From assembly GCF_010093045.1 (NCBI RefSeq), contig NZ_CP048115.1, positions 248,001-312,000 on the forward strand: DNA of 64,000 nt, read 5' to 3'. The notes beneath the pieces were generated by a model. The model searched no databases, was not told the DNA's origin, and saw nothing but the letters and a program-made list of their open reading frames with translations. Every line of letters starts with the position of its first letter. Within the stretch, counting starts at the first letter, position 1. The stretch comes from Mucilaginibacter sp. 14171R-50 (GTDB taxonomy: Bacteria > Bacteroidota > Bacteroidia > Sphingobacteriales > Sphingobacteriaceae). The translations under genes and the position numbers were made by a program. Below, one piece after another: positions 35,999-46,400 of the stretch.

Positions 35999-37648
35999 AT
36001 GAAATTACGCATATTCGCTCTCCTGGTTCTAAGCGGTTTTACTGCTCACGCCCAGCTTGGCGCGCAAAAAGAAACCTTTATCCGTGCCGATACTTTGCGG
36101 GGAATGCTTACGCCGCTGCGCACCTGTTACGATATTAACTATTATCACCTTGATGTGAAGTTTGATATCGATAACAAATTCATCAGCGGCAATGTGCTTT
36201 TTAAATACACCGCTACACAGGATTTTACCAAACTGCAGTTCGACCTGTTTGCCAATATGAAGGTGGAAAAGGTAGTTTACAAAGGTAAGGAAGTACCTTA
36301 TACCCGCGAGTTTAACGCGGTGTTTGTAACCTTCCCGCAAACCATCAAAAGTGGCAGCAAGGAGGAGTTTACCGTGTATTATTCAGGCAACCCAACCATT
36401 GCCAAACGCGCGCCATGGGATGGCGGTATCGAGTACAATGTAGATTCGCTTGGGCATAAATGGGTTTCAACCGCTTGCCAGGGGATGGGTGCCAGTGTGT
36501 GGTGGCCCACAAAAGATCACCAGGCCGACGAGGTGGACAGCGCCCTCATTAGCATCAGCGTACCAAATGGGTTGAAAGATGTAAGTAACGGCCGCCTGCG
36601 TAAGGTTACCAAGTTAAAGGATGGCTACACCCGCTTCGATTGGTTTGTGGCAAACCCTATCAACAACTATAACATAGAAGCCAACATTGGCGATTACGTG
36701 CATTACAGCGATACCTACATGGGCGAAAAGGGCAAGCTAACACTTGATTTTTGGCCGCTAAGCTACAACCTGGAGAAAGCAAAAAAACAGTGGGGGGCCA
36801 ACACCAAACCCATGTTAAAAGCCTTTGAGCATTGGTTTGGGCCATACCCGTTTTACGAAGACGGCTATAAGCTGATAGAAACACACCATTTGGGTATGGA
36901 ACACCAAAGCGGAACCGCCTATGGCAACCATTACCAAAATGGCTACCTGGGCCGCGATCTATCGGGTACCGGCTGGGGCTTAAAGTGGGATTTTATAGTA
37001 GTGCATGAGAGCGGCCACGAATGGTTTGCCAACAACATCACCTCAAAAGACCTTGCCGATATGTGGATACATGAAGGATTCACCAATTACAGCGAATCGT
37101 TATTTATTGAAGATAATTGGGGCAAGCAGGCCGGTCAGGAGTACGTACACGGCACCCGAATGAATATCCAGAACGACCGCCCGATTATCGGTCCGTATAA
37201 TGTTAACAAAGAAGGCTCGGGCGATATGTATTACAAGGGCGGCAACCTGCTCAATATGATCCGCACCATTATTAACGATGATGAAAAATGGCGCGGTATA
37301 CTGCGTGGGTTAAATAAAACATTCTATCACCAAACCGTTACCCACGAGCAGATCGTAGGCTACATTAACGAACAAAGCGGCAAGAATTTAACGCCTGTAT
37401 TCGATCAATATTTAAGGCACGCCAATATCCCAACGCTTGATTTTATGACCATTAACGGCAAACTGATGTGTAAGTGGATAGCTGATGTGCGCGAGTTTAA
37501 TATGCCGGTAAGGGTACGTATTAAAGGAGGACAATATAAGTTTATCACCCCAAAAACACGCTATACACCGGTTAATATTGAGGGCGCTACCAAAGACAAC
37601 ATTGAGGTTGACACCTTTAATTATTATATAGGCGTATTGGTGAATTAA
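35999..37648 (+). CDS. M1-family metallopeptidase (aminopeptidase N-like)
   Basis: A 549-aa zinc peptidase with a signal peptide (LRIFALLVLSGFTAHAQ). The HExxH site is HESGH at 336-340, with the third Zn ligand Glu359 in WIHEGFTNYSE. The exopeptidase substrate loop is present as the variant GMEHQSGTAYGN in place of the canonical GAMEN. It is shorter than the roughly 870-aa aminopeptidase N because the C-terminal helical domain is reduced. The likely role is removing N-terminal residues from peptides in the periplasm or outside the cell. Confidence 0.93.
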   Translation: MKLRIFALLVLSGFTAHAQLGAQKETFIRADTLRGMLTPLRTCYDINYYHLDVKFDIDNKFISGNVLFKYTATQDFTKLQFDLFANMKVEKVVYKGKEVPYTREFNAVFVTFPQTIKSGSKEEFTVYYSGNPTIAKRAPWDGGIEYNVDSLGHKWVSTACQGMGASVWWPTKDHQADEVDSALISISVPNGLKDVSNGRLRKVTKLKDGYTRFDWFVANPINNYNIEANIGDYVHYSDTYMGEKGKLTLDFWPLSYNLEKAKKQWGANTKPMLKAFEHWFGPYPFYEDGYKLIETHHLGMEHQSGTAYGNHYQNGYLGRDLSGTGWGLKWDFIVVHESGHEWFANNITSKDLADMWIHEGFTNYSESLFIEDNWGKQAGQEYVHGTRMNIQNDRPIIGPYNVNKEGSGDMYYKGGNLLNMIRTIINDDEKWRGILRGLNKTFYHQTVTHEQIVGYINEQSGKNLTPVFDQYLRHANIPTLDFMTINGKLMCKWIADVREFNMPVRVRIKGGQYKFITPKTRYTPVNIEGATKDNIEVDTFNYYIGVLVN

Positions 37649-37663
37649 AGGAGTAATTACCAG

Positions 37664-37735
37664 GAACGAAGCAATTCCTTACACACTTGTCGCCCACTTT
37701 TCTATCGAAGATTGCCACGCTACGCTCACAACGAC
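37664..37735. repeat. Dispersed palindromic repeat, copy C (degenerate)
   Basis: The right half reads TATCGAAGATTGCCACGCTA then CGCTCACAACGACG, close to copies A and B. The left half (GAACGAAGCAATTCCT) is shortened. It lies between the M1 peptidase and the DUF2807 gene. Confidence 0.65.
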
Positions 37736-37817
37736 GGTTTGAATTTATTTTGAAAAACGTGCAACTAACGTGTTACAAGGTGCGTCTAATAGTAAAACAA
37801 TACTAAAACCAAACCCC

Positions 37818-38513
37818 ATGAGAACACTAAAGACATTAATTATTGCAGGCTTAATGGTAGCAGCCACAAGCATTGCCAAAGCTGATACGCAAGATCGCCA
37901 CTTAACCGGATTTAACGCCGTGAGCGTTGCAGGTTCGTACGATGTATACATTACCCAAGGCTCAACCGAGTCGGTTAAAGTAGACGCACCGGCGGATATT
38001 ATCGACCGCATCATCACCGAAGTAAAAGGCGGTGTATTAATGATCCACACTAAAGAAGGTACTAACTGGAACTGGACAGGCAATAAAAAAATGATCGTTT
38101 ACGTCGCCATTAAGGATGTAAATGCCGTAAGCCTTGCAGGTTCAGGCGATGTATTCTTTAAAGAGGGCTTAAGAGCGCCATCGTTAAAAATAAAGCTAAC
38201 CGGCTCTGGTGATATAAGCGGTAAAGTTGATGTAAAAGAACTGGAAAGCAGCATTGGCGGCTCAGGCGATATAACTTTATCAGGCCGTGCTGATAACTCA
38301 ACAGTTAGCGTAGTAGGCTCGGGCGATTTTACCGGGTCGAACTTAGTGACAACCAATACCAGAGTTAAGGTTGCAGGTTCAGGCGATGCAAGGGTAAATG
38401 CTAACGATAAGATAGATGCCTCTGTTGTAGGTTCGGGCGATGTACATTACACCGGCTCTGCCAAGAACATTTCCAGCTCCAAAGCAGGCAGCGGCAGCGT
38501 TAGCAGGATGTAA
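37818..38513 (+). CDS. DUF2807 (head GIN) domain protein, exported
   Basis: A 231-aa protein starting at the ATG at 37818 (MRTLKTLIIAGLMVAATSIA signal peptide). The body is a beta-helix of short turns built around the repeated word GSGD (for example LAGSGDVFFKEG, LTGSGDISGK, GGSGDITLSG), giving at least eight copies. This is the head GIN/DUF2807 pattern common in Bacteroidota, of unknown function. It probably sits in the periplasm or on the surface. Confidence 0.9.
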   Translation: MRTLKTLIIAGLMVAATSIAKADTQDRHLTGFNAVSVAGSYDVYITQGSTESVKVDAPADIIDRIITEVKGGVLMIHTKEGTNWNWTGNKKMIVYVAIKDVNAVSLAGSGDVFFKEGLRAPSLKIKLTGSGDISGKVDVKELESSIGGSGDITLSGRADNSTVSVVGSGDFTGSNLVTTNTRVKVAGSGDARVNANDKIDASVVGSGDVHYTGSAKNISSSKAGSGSVSRM

Positions 38514-38560
38514 TTCTTTTAATAAAAATAAATAGACGAAGATAAGGGACGAATGTCCAC

Positions 38561-38600
38561 AAAAAAAGCCTCCCGGATAATCCGGGAGGCTTCTCATTTA
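38561..38600. terminator. Bidirectional terminator between DUF2807 gene and trxA
   Basis: GCCTCCCGGA and TCCGGGAGGC pair around a three-base loop, flanked by A and T runs on the two sides. It sits between two convergent genes and can serve both. Confidence 0.85.
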
Positions 38601-38610
38601 TATGATGATG

Positions 38611-38931
38611 TTATGCTAATTGCTTAGCTAACTTATCTGCAAGTACTGATTTTGGTACAGCGCCAATTTGTTTGTCAACAATTTCGCCCCCTTTAAAATA
38701 TAATAAAGCAGGGATGTTACGGATACCATATTTCATCGATATGCCGGGGTTGTTATCTACGTTTACTTTACCTACAACAGCTTTGCCTTCGTAGTCTTTA
38801 GCAAGTTCTTCAACTACCGGGCCTACCATTCTACATGGGCCACACCATTCTGCCCAAAAGTCAATCAGTACCGGTTTATCTGATTTTAATACAAGTTCGT
38901 CAAAGTTTGCATCAGTTATTTCTAAAGCCAT
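38611..38931 (-). CDS. trxA: Thioredoxin
   Basis: Small cytosolic disulfide reductase. Length is 106 aa. The redox site is WCGPCR with Cys30 and Cys33, and a conserved IPALLYFKGG carries the cis-Pro. The sequence is compatible with the classic thioredoxin fold without extra domains. A promoter with both -33 and -7 boxes lies upstream, the best example in the window. Confidence 0.97.
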   Translation of the reverse strand: MALEITDANFDELVLKSDKPVLIDFWAEWCGPCRMVGPVVEELAKDYEGKAVVGKVNVDNNPGISMKYGIRNIPALLYFKGGEIVDKQIGAVPKSVLADKLAKQLA

Positions 38932-38958
38932 GATTTCTATTTTTTAAATTTTGTCGTA

Positions 38959-38990
38959 CAAATATATAGTATTCAAATAGCTTGCCACAA
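38959..38990 (-). promoter_or_regulatory. Bacteroidetes-type promoter of trxA
   Basis: On the minus strand a TTG (38990-38988) and TATATTTG (38966-38959) are separated by 21 bases, fitting the phylum's TTG...TAnnTTTG promoter. The start codon lies about 28 bases downstream. Confidence 0.6.
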
Positions 38991-39095
38991 CTGGGTGCAT
39001 GACAATGTGACAATTATATTATCAACACCTGCCGTAATTACAAACCCTTTATAGTTGCAATTAATTGGATGGTTACTTTTGGTGTGGATAACGTG

Positions 39096-39500
39096 TTATT
39101 CAACCACCTCGCTTATCTGTATCACCGGTGTAATATTGGTGTAGTTAGGGATATCGGCTCTTATCTCCGCGGCATGATTTTTCATTCCCCCCTGAAATGC
39201 AGCAATATTGTCAAAGTACAGGTAACCAATTGCAGCGTATGGTGCTGCCGCCCCTGGTGCGCCGCCTGCAATACCTTTATCTATCGCCGTCGCTTTCATG
39301 GCATCGCCAAACAACCGTCTCAGCATCGGGAAGTGTTTGGTGGTATAATAGTTCATGTCGAACGTTTTGCCTTCGCCGTTTGGATATACGATAGTTACTT
39401 TTATCATTCCCTTTTTAACTGCCTGGGCACTTGCTGTGTTAGCCTGGCAAGCAAAAACAAATGCAAGTGCCGCAATTAGTAAACAGATCTTCGTTTTCAT
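39096..39500 (-). CDS. Exported EthD-domain protein
   Basis: A 134-aa protein with a signal peptide (MKTKICLLIAALAFVFACQA). A dimeric alpha-beta barrel of the EthD type follows (MIKVTIVYPNGEGKTFDMNY, then YYTTKHFPMLRRLFGDAM and AIGYLYFDNIAAFQGGM). EthD-type proteins are usually cytosolic, so export is unusual. The hydrophobic run ends in FVFAC-Q, a possible lipobox, and an ASA-Q site also fits ordinary cleavage. No substrate can be given. Confidence 0.85.
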   Translation of the reverse strand: MKTKICLLIAALAFVFACQANTASAQAVKKGMIKVTIVYPNGEGKTFDMNYYTTKHFPMLRRLFGDAMKATAIDKGIAGGAPGAAAPYAAIGYLYFDNIAAFQGGMKNHAAEIRADIPNYTNITPVIQISEVVE

Positions 39501-39558
39501 GTAATTTTGAGGTTAATGGTTTAAATTGTTATCAGCAAATTACAGAAAAATTTCGGCA

Positions 39559-42500
39559 CTACATCAAAACAGCCGGCGCGTTTGTTAAAGTAAAAATATC
39601 CGCCATCAGGTCGTCGCTGGGGCTAACCTTGTGCGATTTGGAGAGCAGGTCTACATACATGGCCTCCTCGCCGTCGCGGATCTTAAATTTAAGCTGGCAG
39701 CTTTTTGCGGGGTACTTTTCGTTATTGGTATTGATAACCTGTAGCAGGTCATCAAGCAGTTGATCGTTCAGTGCTTTTACGTCGAGGCATACCGTCAGCG
39801 ATTTGGTTAGTTTATCGCGCATTTCAGATAACAGACTCATGGTAGTTACCCTCAGGTCCCAGTTATCCTTCTGCCTAAACTTCTCTTCGATGTTACCTTT
39901 GATATGCAAGAAATATCCGTCAACCATCAGGTTACGGAATTTTACATAGTCTTCGCCAAAAAAGGCGAATTCGTAACTCTCGTTATAATCCTCCAAAACA
40001 AAGGTGCCAAAAGGCTTACCCATTTTTGTGGTTTTGTGCTGCACATTAGCTACCAGGCCGCCTATGCAAATTTCCCCGCGCTTGCGCAGGTTGGCCAGGT
40101 TTTCCATCACCTCTTCGCCGCCTTCGCCCGAGCGGGCTTTTTGGATATTCTTTAGCTCGGTAATGGTGGTATTGCAATATTTGTCAAGCTCCAGTTTGTA
40201 ATTATCAAGCGGGTGCCCGGTCAAGTAAATCCCTATAACTTCCTTTTCGTATTTAAGCTTTTCAATCAGCGGCCACTCTTCGGCCTCGGGCATGGCTGGT
40301 TCAGGGATATACGAAGCCACCGATCCTCCAAATAACGACGACTGCGAACTGCTTTGCGTGTTCTGGTAATCGTTACCATATTTTATCAGCCGCTCAACCC
40401 CGCTTAAAATACCGTTCTCTGTTTTGGCGAAGAATTGCGCGCGGTTAAGTCCAAATTCATCAAAAGCACCGCCATAAACCAAATTCTCGTAAGCTTTGCG
40501 ATTAACCGAGCGGGTGTTTGATCGCTGGGCAAAATCGTAAATAGATTTGTAAGGCCCGCGTTCACGGCGCTCTTCAATAATACTTTCAACAGCTTTTTCG
40601 CCTACCCCTTTTACACCTGTAAGCCCGAAACGTATCACCCCTTTTTTATTAGCGGTGAAGGCCATATCGCTTTCATTGATATCCGGCCCCAGAACCTGTA
40701 CGCCCATGCGGCGGCATTCTTCCATAAAGAAGGTGATCTTCTCCATGTTGTTTTGATTGTTCAATACGGCGGCCATGTATTCGGCAGGGTAATGCGCTTT
40801 AAGGTAAGCCGTTTGGTAGGCCACAAAGGCATAACAGGTAGAGTGCGACTTATTGAACGCGTACTGCGCAAACGCCTTCCAGTCGGTCCATATTTTGGTC
40901 AGCTTATCTTTGGGATGGCCTTTAGCCATAGCCCCTTCCATAAACTGGGCTTCCATTTTGTTAAGCACCTCAATTTGCTTTTTACCCATCGCTTTACGCA
41001 AAACGTCGGCATCGCCCTTACTAAAGCCAGCCAGCTTTTGCGACAAAAGCATCACCTGCTCCTGGTATACGGTAATACCATAGGTTTCGCCCAGGTATTC
41101 TTCCATATCTGCAAGGTCAAACACAATAGGTTCCAGCCCGTGCTTACGCTTAATAAAGTTGGGTATATATTCTATCGGGCCCGGTCGGTACAGGGCGTTC
41201 ATGGCTATTAAATCCTCAAACTTATCAGGTTTCAGGTCGCGCAGGTACATCTGCATACCGTCGCTTTCAAACTGAAAGGTACCGTTAGTATCGCCGCGCT
41301 GATAAAGGGCGTAAGTTTCCTCATCATCCAGCGGGATATAGTCTATATCGATATCGACATTATGGTTTTGTTTGATCAACCTTAACGCATCCTTTATAAT
41401 AGTGAGCGTTTTCAGGCCCAAAAAGTCCATTTTAATTACGCCGGCATCCTCTATCACACGTCCGTCGTACTGGGTAACCAGCAAATCGGAGTCCTTTGCC
41501 GTTGCCACCGGCACAATCTCTGTAAGGTCATAAGGGGCAATAATAATACCTGCAGCGTGTACGCCTGTATTACGTACCGATCCTTCCAGCTTTTCAGCCT
41601 CACGCAGCACTATGCCTTTAAGGTCAGTTGATTTGTAAATGGTTTGTAGCTCGGGCACCTGCTCGATAGCCGTTTTTAAGTTGATACCTAAAGTTTCCGG
41701 CACCAGCTTTTTAAGCGCGTTCACATCAGACAGCGGCATATCCAGCACGCGCCCCACATCCTGTATACTGGTACGCGCCGCCATTGAGCCGTAGGTAATG
41801 ATCTGCGCTACCTGATTTTTGCCGTATTTATCAACCACGTAATCTATCACCTTTTGGCGGCCGGCATCGTCAAAGTCCGTATCGATATCGGGCATGCTCT
41901 TGCGGTCGGGGTTAAGAAAACGCTCGAACAGCAGGTTGTACTTCAACGGATCGATGTTGGTAATACCCGTGCAATAAGCCACTACCGAACCCGCCGCCGA
42001 GCCACGGCCCGGACCGATAAATACGCCCATATCGCGCCCAGCCTTTATAAAGTCGGCTACAATAAGGAAGTATCCGGCAAACCCCATGGTACGGATGGTG
42101 AACAGCTCAAAATTGATGCGCTCTTCGGCCTCGGGGCTTATATCCTTATAACGCTCTTTGGCACCCATAAAGGTAAGGTGCTTCAGGTATTCCCACTGGT
42201 TAAGGGTGTCCGCATCGGGCGTCATATCACTGTGGATCTTAAACTCGGGCGGGATAACGTAGTTTGGTAACAGGATATCGCGCTTTAACTTTAGCACGTC
42301 AACCTTATCTACAATTTCCTGCGTATTATCTAACGACTCGGGAATATCATGGAACAACTTGCCCATCTCATCCTGCGTTTTAAAGTAAAACTGGTCATTA
42401 GTGAAGCCGAAACGATAACCTTTGCCGCCTTCTTCGTCGGTAGCTATTGGGGTGCTTTGCAAGTCGCCGGTGTTAACACACAGCAAAATGTCGTGCGCGT

Positions 42501-43149
42501 TACTATCCTGCTGATCTACATAATGCGAATCGTTTGAGCAGATAACCTTTACATTATACTTTTTGGCAAATTTCATCAGCACGGCGTTCACCGTGTTTTG
42601 TTCGGGGATATCATGGCGCTGCATTTCAATATAAAAATCCTCGCCAAAAAGGTCAAGCCACCATTTAAATTCAATTTCGGCAGCCGCTTCACCATCACGT
42701 AAAATGGCCTGCGGCACCGACGCCCCCAGGCAGCAGGTGGTAGCTATAATACCTTTATGATACTTTAATATCAGTTCTTTATCAATACGCGGCCACTTGC
42801 TGTAAAGGCCTTCCATATACCCTAACGAGCATAACTTTATCAGATTTTTATAGCCTTCGGCGTTTTTGGCCAGCATTAACTGGTGGTAACGCTTATCCTT
42901 TTTTTCTTTGGTAAACTGTTTTATGTGTCGGTCTTCAACCACATAAAATTCGCAGCCAACAATGGGTTTAACATTGTGTTTACCCGCTTCGGCCACAAAT
43001 TTGAATGCGCCAAACATGTTACCATGATCGGTAATAGCCAGGGCCTTCATGCCATCGGCAGCAGCTTTTTTGTATAACTTTGATATATCGGCGGCACCGT
43101 CAAGTAACGAGAATTGGGTATGTACGTGTAAGTGCGAAAAATCGGGCAT
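39559..43149 (-). CDS. dnaE: DNA polymerase III, alpha subunit
   Basis: Catalytic subunit of the replicative polymerase. Length is 1196 aa. The PHP domain is at the N-terminus (SHLHVHTQFSLLDGAADI; ITDHGNMFGA). The polymerase core shows PGRGSAAGS and MPDIDTDFDD near residue 410 with the metal-binding Asp residues. Helix-hairpin-helix motifs and a C-terminal OB-fold domain follow (ICIGGLVANVQHKTTKMGKP). No internal frameshift is visible. Confidence 0.97.
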   Translation of the reverse strand: MPDFSHLHVHTQFSLLDGAADISKLYKKAAADGMKALAITDHGNMFGAFKFVAEAGKHNVKPIVGCEFYVVEDRHIKQFTKEKKDKRYHQLMLAKNAEGYKNLIKLCSLGYMEGLYSKWPRIDKELILKYHKGIIATTCCLGASVPQAILRDGEAAAEIEFKWWLDLFGEDFYIEMQRHDIPEQNTVNAVLMKFAKKYNVKVICSNDSHYVDQQDSNAHDILLCVNTGDLQSTPIATDEEGGKGYRFGFTNDQFYFKTQDEMGKLFHDIPESLDNTQEIVDKVDVLKLKRDILLPNYVIPPEFKIHSDMTPDADTLNQWEYLKHLTFMGAKERYKDISPEAEERINFELFTIRTMGFAGYFLIVADFIKAGRDMGVFIGPGRGSAAGSVVAYCTGITNIDPLKYNLLFERFLNPDRKSMPDIDTDFDDAGRQKVIDYVVDKYGKNQVAQIITYGSMAARTSIQDVGRVLDMPLSDVNALKKLVPETLGINLKTAIEQVPELQTIYKSTDLKGIVLREAEKLEGSVRNTGVHAAGIIIAPYDLTEIVPVATAKDSDLLVTQYDGRVIEDAGVIKMDFLGLKTLTIIKDALRLIKQNHNVDIDIDYIPLDDEETYALYQRGDTNGTFQFESDGMQMYLRDLKPDKFEDLIAMNALYRPGPIEYIPNFIKRKHGLEPIVFDLADMEEYLGETYGITVYQEQVMLLSQKLAGFSKGDADVLRKAMGKKQIEVLNKMEAQFMEGAMAKGHPKDKLTKIWTDWKAFAQYAFNKSHSTCYAFVAYQTAYLKAHYPAEYMAAVLNNQNNMEKITFFMEECRRMGVQVLGPDINESDMAFTANKKGVIRFGLTGVKGVGEKAVESIIEERRERGPYKSIYDFAQRSNTRSVNRKAYENLVYGGAFDEFGLNRAQFFAKTENGILSGVERLIKYGNDYQNTQSSSQSSLFGGSVASYIPEPAMPEAEEWPLIEKLKYEKEVIGIYLTGHPLDNYKLELDKYCNTTITELKNIQKARSGEGGEEVMENLANLRKRGEICIGGLVANVQHKTTKMGKPFGTFVLEDYNESYEFAFFGEDYVKFRNLMVDGYFLHIKGNIEEKFRQKDNWDLRVTTMSLLSEMRDKLTKSLTVCLDVKALNDQLLDDLLQVINTNNEKYPAKSCQLKFKIRDGEEAMYVDLLSKSHKVSPSDDLMADIFTLTNAPAVLM

Positions 43150-43162
43150 AACAACAAATATC

Positions 43163-43243
43163 TGTGGAATACAAATCTATCAAAAAACAAAAGAGCGGTA
43201 AAGAAGTATCCTTAATAGATTTCCACAAACGCTGTATTCCAAG
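43163..43243. repeat. Interrupted inverted repeat upstream of dnaE
   Basis: GTGGAATACAAATCTAT (43163-43179) and ATAGATTTCCACAAACGCTG followed by TATTCCA (43216-43243) are inverted relative to each other. The right arm carries a 10-12-base insertion (CCACAAACGCTG). The left arm contains the dnaE -7 element. Confidence 0.5.
43172..43179 (-). promoter_or_regulatory. -7 promoter element upstream of dnaE
   Basis: On the minus strand TAGATTTG matches TAnnTTTG, 23 bases before the dnaE start. It falls inside the left arm of an inverted repeat. No -33 TTG at standard spacing. Confidence 0.4.
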
Positions 43244-43441
43244 CCTATATTTTTAATTCACAGGCAACAATGGCATACTTTTTTCTTTATGATCGTGTAA
43301 CGTCTCAGCCGTTAATCTTTTTCATGAGCCCATCCTGCCGTTGTTGCAAACAATTAGCTATAAACAGGTGTTGAAAATACAGCTGCCAGCATTTTTTAAG
43401 TATGAAACACAATCTGAACAGAAACCCTAACCTTTACTAAT

Positions 43442-46400
43442 TTGGAACGATTTGGACGTATAGCTCTTAAAACTATTCTTTGGATAATTGCAAGTGTAAT
43501 ATTTTTGATATTGCTTGTAGTTATTTTAATACAAGTACCCGCTGTGCAAAATTTTGCGAAGGATAAAGCGGTCACTTTTCTTCAAAATAAAATTCATACT
43601 AAAGTTGAGATAGGACACATTAGTTTGGGCCTGCCTAAATTACTGGTCTTAGAGGATGTTTACTTTGAGGACCAGAAGAAAGACACCCTTATTGCCGGTG
43701 ACAAATTAAAGGTTGATATCACCCTGTTAAAATTGCTTAAAAACAAAGTTGAGGTAAACGAGATAAACCTGGAAGGCATCACTGCCAACATTAGCCGCGG
43801 CCCCGATAGCCTTTTTAACTTCGATTATATTTTAAAGGCCTTTGCGGGCGAACAAAAAAAAGAGGTTAAGCCTGAGGATACCACCTCTACCATGAAGTTT
43901 TCGGTGGATAAGATCATCCTTGATAGGATCAATATAAAATATAAGGATGTAACTACCGGTAACGATGTTAAATTTTTGCTGGGGCACTTTGATACTCGTA
44001 TCAAGGATTTTGATATGGATAAAATGAAGTTTACAATTCCTAAAATTAACCTGAGCGGCGTTAACGCCAAAGTTATACAAACACCGGCGGGCTCTTCAAT
44101 TAAGCAAGCGGCAACAATTGACACCGCCACCAAGCCGCTGAATTTAGACCTGACCCTTGGAGAAATAAACGTTGATAAAGTAAAGGTTGATTATAAGAGC
44201 AGCGAAATGGCCGCCAAGGTTGACTTGGGTACCTTTTTGGTAGAGATGGACAAGATAGATATGAAAAACCAGCATGTAGGCATAAAATCTATCAAGCTGG
44301 ACAACACCAACGCCGGGCTTACTTTTGCTAAACCACAAACCGTGGCTAAAGCCGTTGATAAAACCATCAAAAAAATTGATACGCTAACTTCAACAACACA
44401 GGCCAAAGGGTGGACAGCCAGTTTAGGCCACATTACGCTGGCTAATGATAATATTAAGTTTGATAACGACGCGCAAAAACCACTTCCCCGCGGTTTGGAT
44501 TTCGCACACATGGACGTTAAAAACCTTAATACCGACATAACAGACCTATCTTATACACCAGATAGTCTATCAGGCAAAGTTAACTCGTTCACCTTTGCCG
44601 AAAAAAGCGGTTTAAAGATCAATAAGTTTCACACAGCATTCTTTTACGGGCCCAAAAGCGCTTACCTAAAAGACCTGCTGGTAGAAACCCCTACATCGGT
44701 TATACAGAAAGAGCTGCAGGTGGGATACCCTTCTATCGAATCGTTAACAAAAGATTTGGGCAGATTAAGCATCAACGCCAACCTTGACGGTAGCAAGCTT
44801 GGACTGCGTGATGTATTGTTATTAATGCCAACTATGGCATCTATGGAACCGTTTAAATCCTCACCAAACTCGATCATCAAAATAAACGGACGTGTTAGCG
44901 GCCAGGTAAACAACCTGCGCATCCCTAACATTGAGATAAGCGGCTTTGGTAACACCTATGTAAAAGCATCTGCTACCATGCAGGGCCTGCCTAACGTAGA
45001 GAAGGCATACTTTGACCTTAATATTAATGATTTTCGGACCACCCGCAATGATATTGCCCGCCTGGTGCCAAAGGGTACTGTACCGCCGAATGTAAGCATC
45101 CCCGAAAATATGGACCTGAAGGGTACATTTAAGGGCAGCATGAAAAACTTTAATACCAAAATGGCCCTGCGCAGCAGCTATGGCGCGGTTGACCTGGTGG
45201 CTGCAATGAAGAGCGGTAAACGTCAAGGCAGCGAAACCTACTCAGCCGATATAAAGGCCAATAATCTTAATGTTGGCGCCTTAACCAAACAGCCGCAAAT
45301 GGTGGGCTTTGTTACAGCTAAGGCTACCGTCAGCGGTGCCGGGCTCGACCCAAAAACAGCCAGCCTTAAATTTAACGGCGATGTAGTAAGTGCAAATGTA
45401 AAAGGCTACACTTATCGTAATTTGGTGATGAATGGCACCGCCCGCAATGGCAGCTATGTAGCTAAGGCACGGATGAAAGACCCTAACATCAATATAACCC
45501 TTGATGCTAAGGCCAATATGAATAAAAAACACCCGTCTGTTAATGCTACGCTTTTAGTAGATAGCATCAATCTGCAGAAACTCAACTTCACTACAAACCC
45601 AATGCGTTTTCACGGTAAGATCGTCGCTGATGTGCCTACCGCTGACCCGGATTACCTGAACGCGAATATACTGGCTACAGATCTGGTGATGAATAACAAC
45701 GGTCAGCGCATTCAAATGGATACCATAAGCCTGGTATCTACCGCTAATGCCGATAGCAGCACATTAAAGCTGGAAACCCCGATGTTTTACGCGCACATGG
45801 CAGGTAAGTATAAGCTAACTCAAATTATGCCCGCTGTACAGGATGTGATAGATAAATATTACAACACCAGCCTGGGCAGCAAAACGCCCCGCGCAAAAGT
45901 GCAGTACTCGCCGCAGCAGTTTACTTTTGACGCACGACTTGTTAAAACTCCGCTGGTTACCCAGTTTGTGCCCGATCTTAAACAACTGTCGCCGGTATTA
46001 TTTAACGGCAGCTTTAACAGCACCACCGGCCAACTGATAGTAAACGGCTCGGCACCACGCGTTATTTATGGCACAAATACAGTAAACAATCTTAAACTTG
46101 CTATTAACACCGGCAACAACGCCCTTAATTATGGCCTAACTGTAGATGAGGTAAAAGTGGGTTCATCGCTCGACCTGCTTTATACCAGTATAACCGGCGC
46201 TGCACAAAACAATAAACTGGGAGTTAACCTGCAAGTAAGGGATAATGCAAAAAAAGAGCGTTATCGCCTTGCGGGTACCTTTAGTGCGCTGCCCAACCAA
46301 TATCAGTTCAGCTTTTTGGAAAACGGTTTGCTGCTTGATTATACCCCATGGGCAGTTAACCCCGATAACGCTTTGTTTTATGGCGCTAAAGGCATACTGG

